From Halomonas campaniensis (GTDB lineage Bacteria > Pseudomonadota > Gammaproteobacteria > Pseudomonadales > Halomonadaceae), in assembly GCF_002211105.1 (NCBI RefSeq), contig NZ_JPUA01000037.1:124001-188000 (forward strand): 64,000 bases of DNA, written 5' to 3'. Made by a program: the position numbers and the translations under genes. The notes beneath the pieces are model-generated. The model did no database searches. It saw only the letters and a list, made by a program, of their open reading frames with translations, and was not told where the DNA came from. Below are positions 57,817 through 64,000 of this stretch, in pieces (the first letter of the stretch is position 1; every line of letters starts with the position of its first letter).

Positions 57817-57842
57817 CGCCTGCATCCAGACGGATGCAGGCG
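57817..57842. terminator. Bidirectional terminator between the DUF4870-like gene and nnrS
   Basis: CGCCTGCATCC (57817-57827) and GGATGCAGGCG (57832-57842) form a perfect 11-bp stem with a 4-nt loop between convergent genes. Confidence 0.75.
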
Positions 57843-57857
57843 CCATCTATTATTCGT

Positions 57858-59069
57858 TCAGCCATCCTGACCGTCGACTCGCGCCTGCATCAACGGCCAA
57901 GTGTAGTGCACTACGAATATTGCGTAGGCCACGCACCAGAAGATGATGCTCAGCGTATAGGTCCAGTGGGTGATCTGGGGAAATAACGCCAAGACGGGTG
58001 AGCGCACCAAGGCGGCTATTAGCATTAAGCCCAGCGCCACACCAATACTGGGCAAAGTGCGTATGGGGCGGCCCGTATGACCTAGCGAAACTCTGGCCAT
58101 CATGGCCAGCATCATGGTGCCCATGCCACCAATGGTCAGGGCGTGCACAGCAAGTTCAACGCGCATCAGCCCCATGAGTGCCAAGACCCACATGACAAGA
58201 CCTAGCGGAATGCAGGCGTAGCTGCCGTGCAGTCCCCAAAGTAAAGGTTCACGCCAGCTATGCAACCCACCCCAACGCGCCATGCGAACAGTATTGGCCA
58301 ACGCCGCTAAGAGCATCACTCCCCCCATTAATAAAGCAGGAATGGCAACCCCCAACATGATGACCAGCTGCAGCACGACTACGCCAGCCGTACTCACCAG
58401 CGTCACCCCTTCGAGTAAAGCAATAGGTTCAGGTTTGGTGCGGCCCAAGCGATTGGCAGTGAACATGGCAATCACGCGCCCGCCCACTACGGTCATCATC
58501 AGTGTGATCAACAGTACGGCCAAGTAGGCGGCTTGGCGGATCAGCTCGGCGTCACCCTGCATCACCCCTAAGTGCATCGCCAGGTTAGCCGTGGCAAATA
58601 GCAACAGCACAGGTATAAAGATCAAGTTGCGCCACCGCTTTGCGGTAATGACCAGTCGCGCCATAACAATGGCGACCACGGGAAGAAATGCAAGGTCAAC
58701 CGCCAGCAGCAGCCATCCTGGCAAATCCATGGGAAAAGCCATCAGCACTCTACCCAATAGCCATAACACCACCAGTCCCAATAGTGGCCCGCCGCTTAAG
58801 CTCGGCAGTCCTGTCCAGTTTCGTACAGCGGTAAGCAAAAACCCTCCGATCACCGCTGCGGCAAAACCAAACAACATTTCATGCTGATGCCAGAACACCA
58901 GGCCGCCATAAGGGCGCAGCAAAATATTGCCATGCCAAAAGCCCAGCCATACCAGTAGAGATAAAATACTGAACAGCGCTGCCAACAGGAAAAAGGGCCG
59001 AAAAGCCAGCCGTAACAACGGCAGCTGCTTGAGCTTGGAGGCAGGTTGGGAGGAGGTGATAGTCGACAT
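57858..59069 (-). CDS. nnrS: NnrS family NO-response membrane protein
   Basis: A 403-residue, highly hydrophobic protein of about twelve helices, with family features such as the FRPFFLLAALFS start and the FWHQHEMLFGFAAAVIGGFLLTAVRNW segment whose His residues may bind haem/copper. NnrS relieves NO-induced iron-nitrosyl stress in other proteobacteria. The start ATG 59069 is used; reading to 59144 is not supported. Divergent from hmp. Confidence 0.92.
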   Translation of the reverse strand: MSTITSSQPASKLKQLPLLRLAFRPFFLLAALFSILSLLVWLGFWHGNILLRPYGGLVFWHQHEMLFGFAAAVIGGFLLTAVRNWTGLPSLSGGPLLGLVVLWLLGRVLMAFPMDLPGWLLLAVDLAFLPVVAIVMARLVITAKRWRNLIFIPVLLLFATANLAMHLGVMQGDAELIRQAAYLAVLLITLMMTVVGGRVIAMFTANRLGRTKPEPIALLEGVTLVSTAGVVVLQLVIMLGVAIPALLMGGVMLLAALANTVRMARWGGLHSWREPLLWGLHGSYACIPLGLVMWVLALMGLMRVELAVHALTIGGMGTMMLAMMARVSLGHTGRPIRTLPSIGVALGLMLIAALVRSPVLALFPQITHWTYTLSIIFWCVAYAIFVVHYTWPLMQARVDGQDG

Positions 59070-59132
59070 AGCATAATACCCCACTGAATTACTTGGATTT
59101 GCATTGTGCGCCAGGCCAATTACAAAAACCAT

Positions 59133-59155
59133 GACAAGTATCAAAAATGCATCTT
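59133..59155 (-). promoter_or_regulatory. NsrR half-site upstream of nnrS
   Basis: On the minus strand AAGATGCATTT is a perfect left half of the NsrR consensus; the right half matches at only about 5 of 11 positions. It lies roughly 65-85 bp before the nnrS start. Confidence 0.45.
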
Positions 59156-59291
59156 ATAGACTCAGATAAGCTTCATCGTCGCTCGATACCAAGCGCTTTT
59201 GCATTATATTCAGGCCTTGTTATTCAAATAGCTAGCAGCCCCTCTCCTTAACAATGCTCCTTACTGGTTGGTATTTATAGTTTTTGACGTT

Positions 59292-59314
59292 AAGATGCAT
59301 ATGTAATGAATCTT
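59292..59314 (+). promoter_or_regulatory. NsrR operator upstream of hmp
   Basis: AAGATGCATAT-G-TAATGAATCTT matches AAGATGCATTT-N-AAATGCATCTT at 19 of 22 arm positions. The flanking TTAAGAT/ATCTTAA makes a clear palindrome. It is 20 bp before the hmp start and just after a TTGACG element. Confidence 0.85.
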
Positions 59315-59333
59315 AACGATTGAGGTATTACCC

Positions 59334-60506
59334 GTGCTAACACATGAGCAGGAAAAGCTGATCAACGCGACAGCTCCCGTCGTGGCCGAACACCTGAATG
59401 CGATTACACAGCGCTTCTATCCGCTGATGTTTACCCGTTACCCAGAGGTCAAGCCCCTCTTTAATGAGGTTCATCAGCAAAGCGGTGGTCAGCCCCGTGC
59501 CCTGGCCAACGCCGTGTTGGCCTATGTGCAACTACGCAGTAATCCAGCTCAAGCGCGGGCTACTCTGGATGTTGTGGTCAGCAAACACGTCTCGCTAGGC
59601 ATTCTTCCCGAGCAGTACCCTATTGTCGGCGAATGCCTGCTGGCAGCGATTGGCGAAGTGCTGGGTGAAGCTGTCACCCCGGAAATCGCCGATGCATGGG
59701 GCGCTCTATATAACGAGCTTGCCGCCCTGTTAATTGACCTCGAAGACCAGCGCTATCGTGAGTTTGAGCAGCGCCCGGGCGGATGGCGCGGCACACGCCG
59801 TTTCAAGATTGCCAGTACCCAGCAGGAAAGTGCTTTAATTCGCTCTTTTGTCCTTGAGCCCGAGGATGGAGGTCGTGTGGCTGACCATGAGCCAGGTCAG
59901 TATATCGGTGTGCGTCTAACCATTAATGGCGAGCTGGTTTATCGGCATTACAGCCTCTCAGACACGCCAAATGGTCAAAGCTATCGAATCTCGATCAAAC
60001 GCGAAGAACAGGGCCAAGTCAGCCGTCACTTCCACGATGTCTTACAACCCGGCGACACCTTGGAACTGCTACCGCCAGCAGGTGACCTAACGCTGATTGA
60101 AGGTGATGAGCCTCTGCTGCTTGCCAGCGGCGGCGTTGGGCAAACGCCCCTGCTTCCCATGGCTAGACATGCCTTGTCCCTTGGGCGGCAAGTCACCTAT
60201 CTACACGCTGCCCTGGATGCCGACCACCAGGCCTTTAAAGGCGAATTAGAAGCACTGAAGAGCGAGTACCCTCAACGTCTTAAGGCTGTCCGTATTCATG
60301 AGCGCGGCAACGAAGCCGAACATATTGGTCGTATCGACCACAGCTTATTAGCTCACTACCTGCCTGATCTTAAGGCGCGATGCTACTTCGTCGGCCCCCA
60401 AGGATTCATGACAGCGATTAACAGCGCTTTGTCCGAACTGGGTGTCGACGAGGATCGCCGACACTTTGAGCACTTTGGGCCTTCACGCCCCCTCGACGCA
60501 GCTTAA
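59334..60506 (+). CDS. hmp: Flavohaemoprotein (nitric oxide dioxygenase)
   Basis: Converts NO to nitrate using O2 and NAD(P)H. The 390-residue protein has a globin domain (about 1-135, proximal His85 in SKHVSLGI), an FAD domain (YRHYSLSD, RxYS motif near 203-210) and a NAD domain (ASGGVGQTP). GTG 59334 is the start, behind GAGG; there is no alternative ATG near it. An NsrR operator overlaps its promoter. Confidence 0.97.
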   Translation: MLTHEQEKLINATAPVVAEHLNAITQRFYPLMFTRYPEVKPLFNEVHQQSGGQPRALANAVLAYVQLRSNPAQARATLDVVVSKHVSLGILPEQYPIVGECLLAAIGEVLGEAVTPEIADAWGALYNELAALLIDLEDQRYREFEQRPGGWRGTRRFKIASTQQESALIRSFVLEPEDGGRVADHEPGQYIGVRLTINGELVYRHYSLSDTPNGQSYRISIKREEQGQVSRHFHDVLQPGDTLELLPPAGDLTLIEGDEPLLLASGGVGQTPLLPMARHALSLGRQVTYLHAALDADHQAFKGELEALKSEYPQRLKAVRIHERGNEAEHIGRIDHSLLAHYLPDLKARCYFVGPQGFMTAINSALSELGVDEDRRHFEHFGPSRPLDAA

Positions 60507-60512
60507 TAATGG

Positions 60513-60538
60513 GCGGCCTCGGGATTTCCCGAGGCCGC
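60513..60538. terminator. Bidirectional terminator between hmp and ubiT
   Basis: GCGGCCTCGGG (60513-60523) and CCCGAGGCCGC (60528-60538) form an 11-bp perfect stem with an ATTT loop in the gap between convergent genes. Confidence 0.8.
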
Positions 60539-60562
60539 TTGTGAACATTTCAGAAGCCTGGG

Positions 60563-61060
60563 TCACTCTTTACGTACCAAGCGCTCCAGTCCCAACAACA
60601 GTTCCCCCAAACGCCCTTGTGCAAGGCCTTCCTCGCAACCGTCGAGTAGATTCTTGAGCGTCAACCCCAGCTCTGTATCCCCTTCAATGATTAAGCGACG
60701 CTGGAAAAACAAGCTGTCGGGATCCTCGCGGCGCGTGGCAAGGCACAAGAATTCCCGCCAACCTCCCCGAATGGTTGCCTCGCCTTTCTCGCGACATAAT
60801 ATCAAGCGCTGTGATTCAAGCGTCAGACTTAGCGTCACACCTAAATCGGCGATGGTGAGACTAATGCGCCGACCTTCCAAAGCATCGAATTCCCCCTCTG
60901 CAAGCGGCACAGCAAAAGTACGGTTGAGTAAAGGCTCGACGATATGTTGCTTAATTGTAAAAGGTACCCGTGGATCAACGAGACGTATCAAATAGCTAGG
61001 CGTTATAGGAGGGGAAATGGACAAAGAGGGCATGGAAAAAGGTAAAGACAGCAATGACAT
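60563..61060 (-). CDS. ubiT: UbiT, SCP2-domain ubiquinone biosynthesis accessory factor
   Basis: A 165-residue SCP2-fold lipid-binding protein that presents ubiquinone precursors to UbiU/UbiV in the anaerobic pathway. The C-terminal part REDPDSLFFQRRLIIEGDTELGLTLKNLLD closely matches the UbiT (YhbT) signature. The start ATG 61060 follows GGAG; a GTG three codons earlier is possible. It is separate from ubiUV (51.7-53.7 kb) but within the same anaerobic region. Confidence 0.9.
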   Translation of the reverse strand: MSLLSLPFSMPSLSISPPITPSYLIRLVDPRVPFTIKQHIVEPLLNRTFAVPLAEGEFDALEGRRISLTIADLGVTLSLTLESQRLILCREKGEATIRGGWREFLCLATRREDPDSLFFQRRLIIEGDTELGLTLKNLLDGCEEGLAQGRLGELLLGLERLVRKE

Positions 61061-61162
61061 AGCAGTCACTCCAGGATAAAGGCATCATCGGCAAACACTA
61101 GGCCACTGATGCTAAACATTGCCGTAGCGCTGGGTAGTGACGCGTGTCAAATAAAAGAAATA

Positions 61163-61191
61163 TTGCACCAAAATTAACATGCATTTAAAAT
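61163..61191 (+). promoter_or_regulatory. Promoter of norEF
   Basis: -35 TTGCAC (61163-61168), 17-nt spacer, -10 TAAAAT (61186-61191). The -10 element lies inside the NsrR-like palindrome at 61176-61198, an arrangement suited to repression. Confidence 0.6.
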
Positions 61192-61198
61192 GCACTTA
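61176..61198. promoter_or_regulatory. NsrR operator upstream of norE (and ubiT)
   Basis: AACATGCATTT-A-AAATGCACTTA matches the NsrR consensus at 18 of 22 arm positions. It overlaps the norE -10 region. The divergent ubiT gene starts 116 bp away, so it could also be affected. Confidence 0.75.
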
Positions 61199-61261
61199 AT
61201 ATATTGACGAAAACCAGTGAGCCCTGATACCTCGGCACAACGCTTACCGAGTGGAGAATTA

Positions 61262-61828
61262 ATGAGGCGCGACCTGCCCAATCCCGGCTGGGGGCCGCTT
61301 TCAGCCCTACCCGGCAATCCACTGATGTGGGTATTGATACTGAGCGAAATGCTGGTTTTCACCGCCTTCTTTGCGCTCTATGCCGGTCAACGCGCCCTTG
61401 ACCCTGCACTATTCAATGAATCCCAACATCAGCTTGACCCGGTGCTGGGCGGCCTCAATACCCTGGTGCTCTTGACCAGCGGACTATTTGTAGCCTTTGC
61501 CGTTGAGGCGATAAGCGCTCAGCGCATACAGCGCAGCCGACAGTGGTTAGGCGCCGCTATATTGTTGGGCGTACTGTTCTGTGTCATTAAGGTTTTTGAG
61601 TATACAAATAAGTTTGCTGCTGGAATAACGCCAGAAACGAACGCTTTTTTTGGTTTTTACTATGGTTTAACCGCCTTCCATTTTGCTCACGTTGTGTTCG
61701 GCTTAGCGCTACTAGGCCTAGTGAGCTGGCGCACTTCTACCGAGAACGTAGAAACGGCGGCAGCCTTCTGGCATATGGTGGACTTGATTTGGATCCTGCT
61801 TTATCCACTAATTTATCTGCTGAGATAA
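61262..61828 (+). CDS. norE: NorE, cytochrome c oxidase subunit III-like protein
   Basis: A 188-residue membrane protein of about five helices with the subunit III-type GFYYGLTAFHFAHVVFGL segment and the C-terminal FWHMVDLIWILLYPLIYLL. NorE accompanies NO reductase gene clusters and improves NO reduction. The start is ATG 61262 behind GGAG; the GTG at 61217 has no such site. norF follows after 15 bp. Confidence 0.87.
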   Translation: MRRDLPNPGWGPLSALPGNPLMWVLILSEMLVFTAFFALYAGQRALDPALFNESQHQLDPVLGGLNTLVLLTSGLFVAFAVEAISAQRIQRSRQWLGAAILLGVLFCVIKVFEYTNKFAAGITPETNAFFGFYYGLTAFHFAHVVFGLALLGLVSWRTSTENVETAAAFWHMVDLIWILLYPLIYLLR

Positions 61829-61843
61829 TTTTGTGAGGAAACA

Positions 61844-62146
61844 ATGAGGGCACTGCCCGGTACACGACGTTTAATCATTACTTGGGGCGTATTAATGGCG
61901 CTAACCCTGGTTTCCATGGTTTCCGCTCGGCTAGATCAAACCACCGACTGGCAGGCGCTTCCCCTCTGGTCAGCCGCCATGATAATGATGGCGACCGGTT
62001 TCAAAGCCCACTGTGTGCTCATGGTCTATTTAAACTTGCGCGCTGCGACCCCAGCCTGGAAGGGAGTTTTCATTGCCCTGACACTATTAACGTTAACGCT
62101 GATTGCCGCGGGCTACCTGGCCGGTCGCTTTCATTTAGTGGGGTAG
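61844..62146 (+). CDS. norF: NorF-like small membrane protein (cytochrome c oxidase subunit IV family)
   Basis: A 100-residue protein with three hydrophobic helices and an MMATGFKAHCVLMVYLNLR segment typical of NorF/subunit IV proteins. TGAGGA precedes the ATG. It is immediately downstream of norE, likely co-transcribed, and helps NO reductase activity together with NorE. Assignment rests on helix pattern and context. Confidence 0.78.
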   Translation: MRALPGTRRLIITWGVLMALTLVSMVSARLDQTTDWQALPLWSAAMIMMATGFKAHCVLMVYLNLRAATPAWKGVFIALTLLTLTLIAAGYLAGRFHLVG

Positions 62147-62186
62147 CCTCACAGGTTTGGATTTAGCTAAGTGCGGAATCAGTAGT

Positions 62187-62384
62187 TCAAGGCCGCTGCG
62201 CGGCATTTGCCCAGCCTTCCAGCAACCGACCCAGGCGCATCAAACCATAAACGATAAAGGGAACCAGCAACATCAGCGCCACGCCCCAATCACGGTTATT
62301 GATAAGCCATACCAGCGGCACGACTATACCTAAAGCGACCAAAGACCACAGACTAATCGCCACTACTAGGCGCAAGCGCAACAT
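62187..62384 (-). CDS. Small two-helix membrane protein coupled to norD
   Basis: A 65-residue protein with two hydrophobic helices (about 5-28 and 32-48) and a basic N-terminus. ATG 62384 is preceded by a perfect AAGGAGG that overlaps the norD stop codon, so translation is coupled to norD. The TTG-initiated reading at 62390 lacks this spacing. I do not recognise the family; position suggests an accessory role in NO reductase biogenesis. Confidence 0.7.
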   Translation of the reverse strand: MLRLRLVVAISLWSLVALGIVVPLVWLINNRDWGVALMLLVPFIVYGLMRLGRLLEGWANAAQRP

Positions 62385-62395
62385 TGACAACCTCC

Positions 62396-64000
62396 TTAGG
62401 AAGCAACAATCTGGCGGTAGATACTCGGCAGCGCCAAGGAGAGATGCTCCGGACGCTGGACAATGGCATAACCACCTCGCCCAAACAGATGAGGAATATA
62501 GCGCCCCGCTTCCCGGTCGATCGTTACCCCGAACACACGCACTTCTTCCCGCCGCGCTTCAAGTACTGCCCTACGCGTGTCCTCAATGCCATAGCGCCCT
62601 TCATAATAGTCCGTATCGTTAGGCTTGCCGTCGGTCAGAAGTAACAGTAACCGGTGCCGATTGGGACGTTTGGCAAGCGCTTTGGAAAGGTGCCGAATAG
62701 CGGGCCCCATACGCGTGTAGTGGCCTGGTTTGAGCGCTGCGATCCGCCGTGACACCCGCTCGCCCATTGGCTCATCGAAACTTTTCAGCGTATTGACCCA
62801 AACACGGTGACGACGATGGGAGGTAAAGCTATGAATGGCATAGTCGTCGCCGCACCCCGCAAGGCCATGACCCAATACCAGCAGCGCCTCTTTAGCCACA
62901 TCCAGCACCCGCCGGTCTTCCAGCCAAGCCTCAGTGGAAAGAGATACATCGACCAGGATTGAAACCGCCAAATCCCTCGCCTGAGTGCGGCTAGCTTGAT
63001 AGAGACGGTCGCTGGCTTCACCGGTCGCCGCCAGATCACAGCGGGAGCGAATGACGGCGTCCATATCCAGCTCGCTGCCATCCAGCTGGCCACGTAGCGT
63101 CTCACGACGCGGCCTAAGTGCTTCAAACTCGCGGCGGACTCGGCGAATGCGACGTTTTGTCGTTTCATCCGGCTGCCAGTTCTCCCTCTCCTCGCTCTGC
63201 ACATCGCTGAGTACCACACAGTGGTCAGGCATATAGATTTGCTTACGATGATTCCATTCTGGATAGGTATGGCGCCCACGCAGCCTTCCCCCACTTACCT
63301 CACCGGGCGCCAGATCAAGATCAAGCTTTAACTTGGAAGCTGCCTTCTTACGGTTAGCACTGAGCACAATTTCGTCAATCTGATCGGCCGCCTGTTTGGC
63401 CTCATCGTCGTCTTCATCCTCTACATGGCGATTGAGATTGACCATTTCGGCCCAGGAAAGCATCTTTTCGGATGCATTGAGCATTAAAGAGTCATCGCGG
63501 TCGGCCTGATCCTGCTCGCGCCGGTCAGCCTTACGTTTACCGTGATCATCTTGTGGCGAATTCTTCCCTGGAACCGGCGCCTCATCATCTTCCTGCTCGG
63601 TTCGTGCTTGTTTATGGGTACCCAGGGCAACGGCTTGCCCCCATAGCGGCACCGGCAGTGGCGGCCGGTATCCACGCGGCGCATGAAACTTGTCCAAAGG
63701 CAGGAGCTCATCGAGGATGGCGATATGCATCACTTCGGCCCAGCCAGCCTCGGGCGGTGTTTCTCCCAGCAGGGCACAAAGAACGGATTCAAGCGCTGCT
63801 TCCATCGGCGGCAAGCGCTTGCGCTGGGGGCGAATGGCCAGCAATGCCTGACATAACCTGGCGTGACGCTGAGCGAGCCCAGGGAAGTGGGCCAATACTG
63901 CCCGAGTCGCCCGGTTTACTTCACGCAGTTGGAGAAGGTCTTGCTGTAGCGGATCTTCGACGACGTGCACATGCCGGGTCATCGCCAGATACGCTACCAG
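62396..64000 (-). CDS. norD: NorD, VWA-domain NO reductase activation protein (partial)
   Basis: Needed with NorQ for insertion of non-haem iron into NorB. At least 534 residues are seen. A charged central region (EQEDDEAPV..., NLNRHVEDEDDDEAKQAAD) precedes a von Willebrand factor A domain with the MIDAS motif DVSLS and a LLTDGKPND strand in about the last 190 residues. The frame remains open to the right edge, so the N-terminus is missing from the window. The norCBQ genes probably lie beyond 64000. Confidence 0.9.
   Translation of the reverse strand: MVAYLAMTRHVHVVEDPLQQDLLQLREVNRATRAVLAHFPGLAQRHARLCQALLAIRPQRKRLPPMEAALESVLCALLGETPPEAGWAEVMHIAILDELLPLDKFHAPRGYRPPLPVPLWGQAVALGTHKQARTEQEDDEAPVPGKNSPQDDHGKRKADRREQDQADRDDSLMLNASEKMLSWAEMVNLNRHVEDEDDDEAKQAADQIDEIVLSANRKKAASKLKLDLDLAPGEVSGGRLRGRHTYPEWNHRKQIYMPDHCVVLSDVQSEERENWQPDETTKRRIRRVRREFEALRPRRETLRGQLDGSELDMDAVIRSRCDLAATGEASDRLYQASRTQARDLAVSILVDVSLSTEAWLEDRRVLDVAKEALLVLGHGLAGCGDDYAIHSFTSHRRHRVWVNTLKSFDEPMGERVSRRIAALKPGHYTRMGPAIRHLSKALAKRPNRHRLLLLLTDGKPNDTDYYEGRYGIEDTRRAVLEARREEVRVFGVTIDREAGRYIPHLFGRGGYAIVQRPEHLSLALPSIYRQIVAS

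Overview
The window looks like chromosome of a halophilic gammaproteobacterium, most likely a Halomonadaceae member (Halomonas or a relative). This is inferred from gene content and protein character, not from a database search. Genes are dense on both strands, tRNAs carry encoded CCA ends, and many genes use GTG starts.

The first half (about 0-34 kb) is mostly housekeeping. It holds DNA repair (nei, uvrB), an OsmC/HMA-like pair, ygfZ, tatD, prfC, a YjfB-like motility protein and an FAD-dependent D-amino-acid dehydrogenase. A four-gene tRNA operon (Pro-Arg-His-His) follows, then folD, mtnN, pyrC and a RegB/RegA-type redox two-component system. Next come ketone-body/hydroxybutyrate genes (bdhA, scoAB with a LysR gene), a lysophospholipid acyltransferase, a degenerate LytM lipoprotein and a glycine-use region (gcvT, an AGCS symporter, gcvH, gcvP). 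The stretch ends with LysR, ppnN, a TauE/SafE transporter and a lipoprotein.

At 34-39 kb lies an accessory-looking patch. It has a QseBC/PmrAB-like two-component system, a family 9 glycosyltransferase whose tail runs into a decayed IS30 transposase fragment, and a small membrane protein. Three boxes of the form YTTAAK-N5-YTTAAK sit upstream of these genes.

From 38.9 kb to the end the window is an anaerobic/nitrogen-oxide respiration block. One long minus-strand run carries narGHJI, a parvulin-type PPIase, moaB, moeA, a DGC zinc-binding protein and moaA. hemN (anaerobic haem), ubiU-ubiV and ubiT (O2-independent ubiquinone), and nrdD-nrdG (anaerobic dNTP synthesis) follow. The NO-response genes are nsrR, a DUF4870-like membrane gene, nnrS, hmp, norE, norF and norD, the last running off the right edge. 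At least three good NsrR-type operators plus one half-site lie in front of the NO genes. An FNR/ANR box and a NrdR-like box pair precede nrdD.

The most interesting observation is that the class III ribonucleotide reductase is split. The catalytic NrdD ORF stops just after its zinc site, and the glycyl-radical segment is a separate 54-residue ORF with its own ribosome binding site, followed by nrdG.
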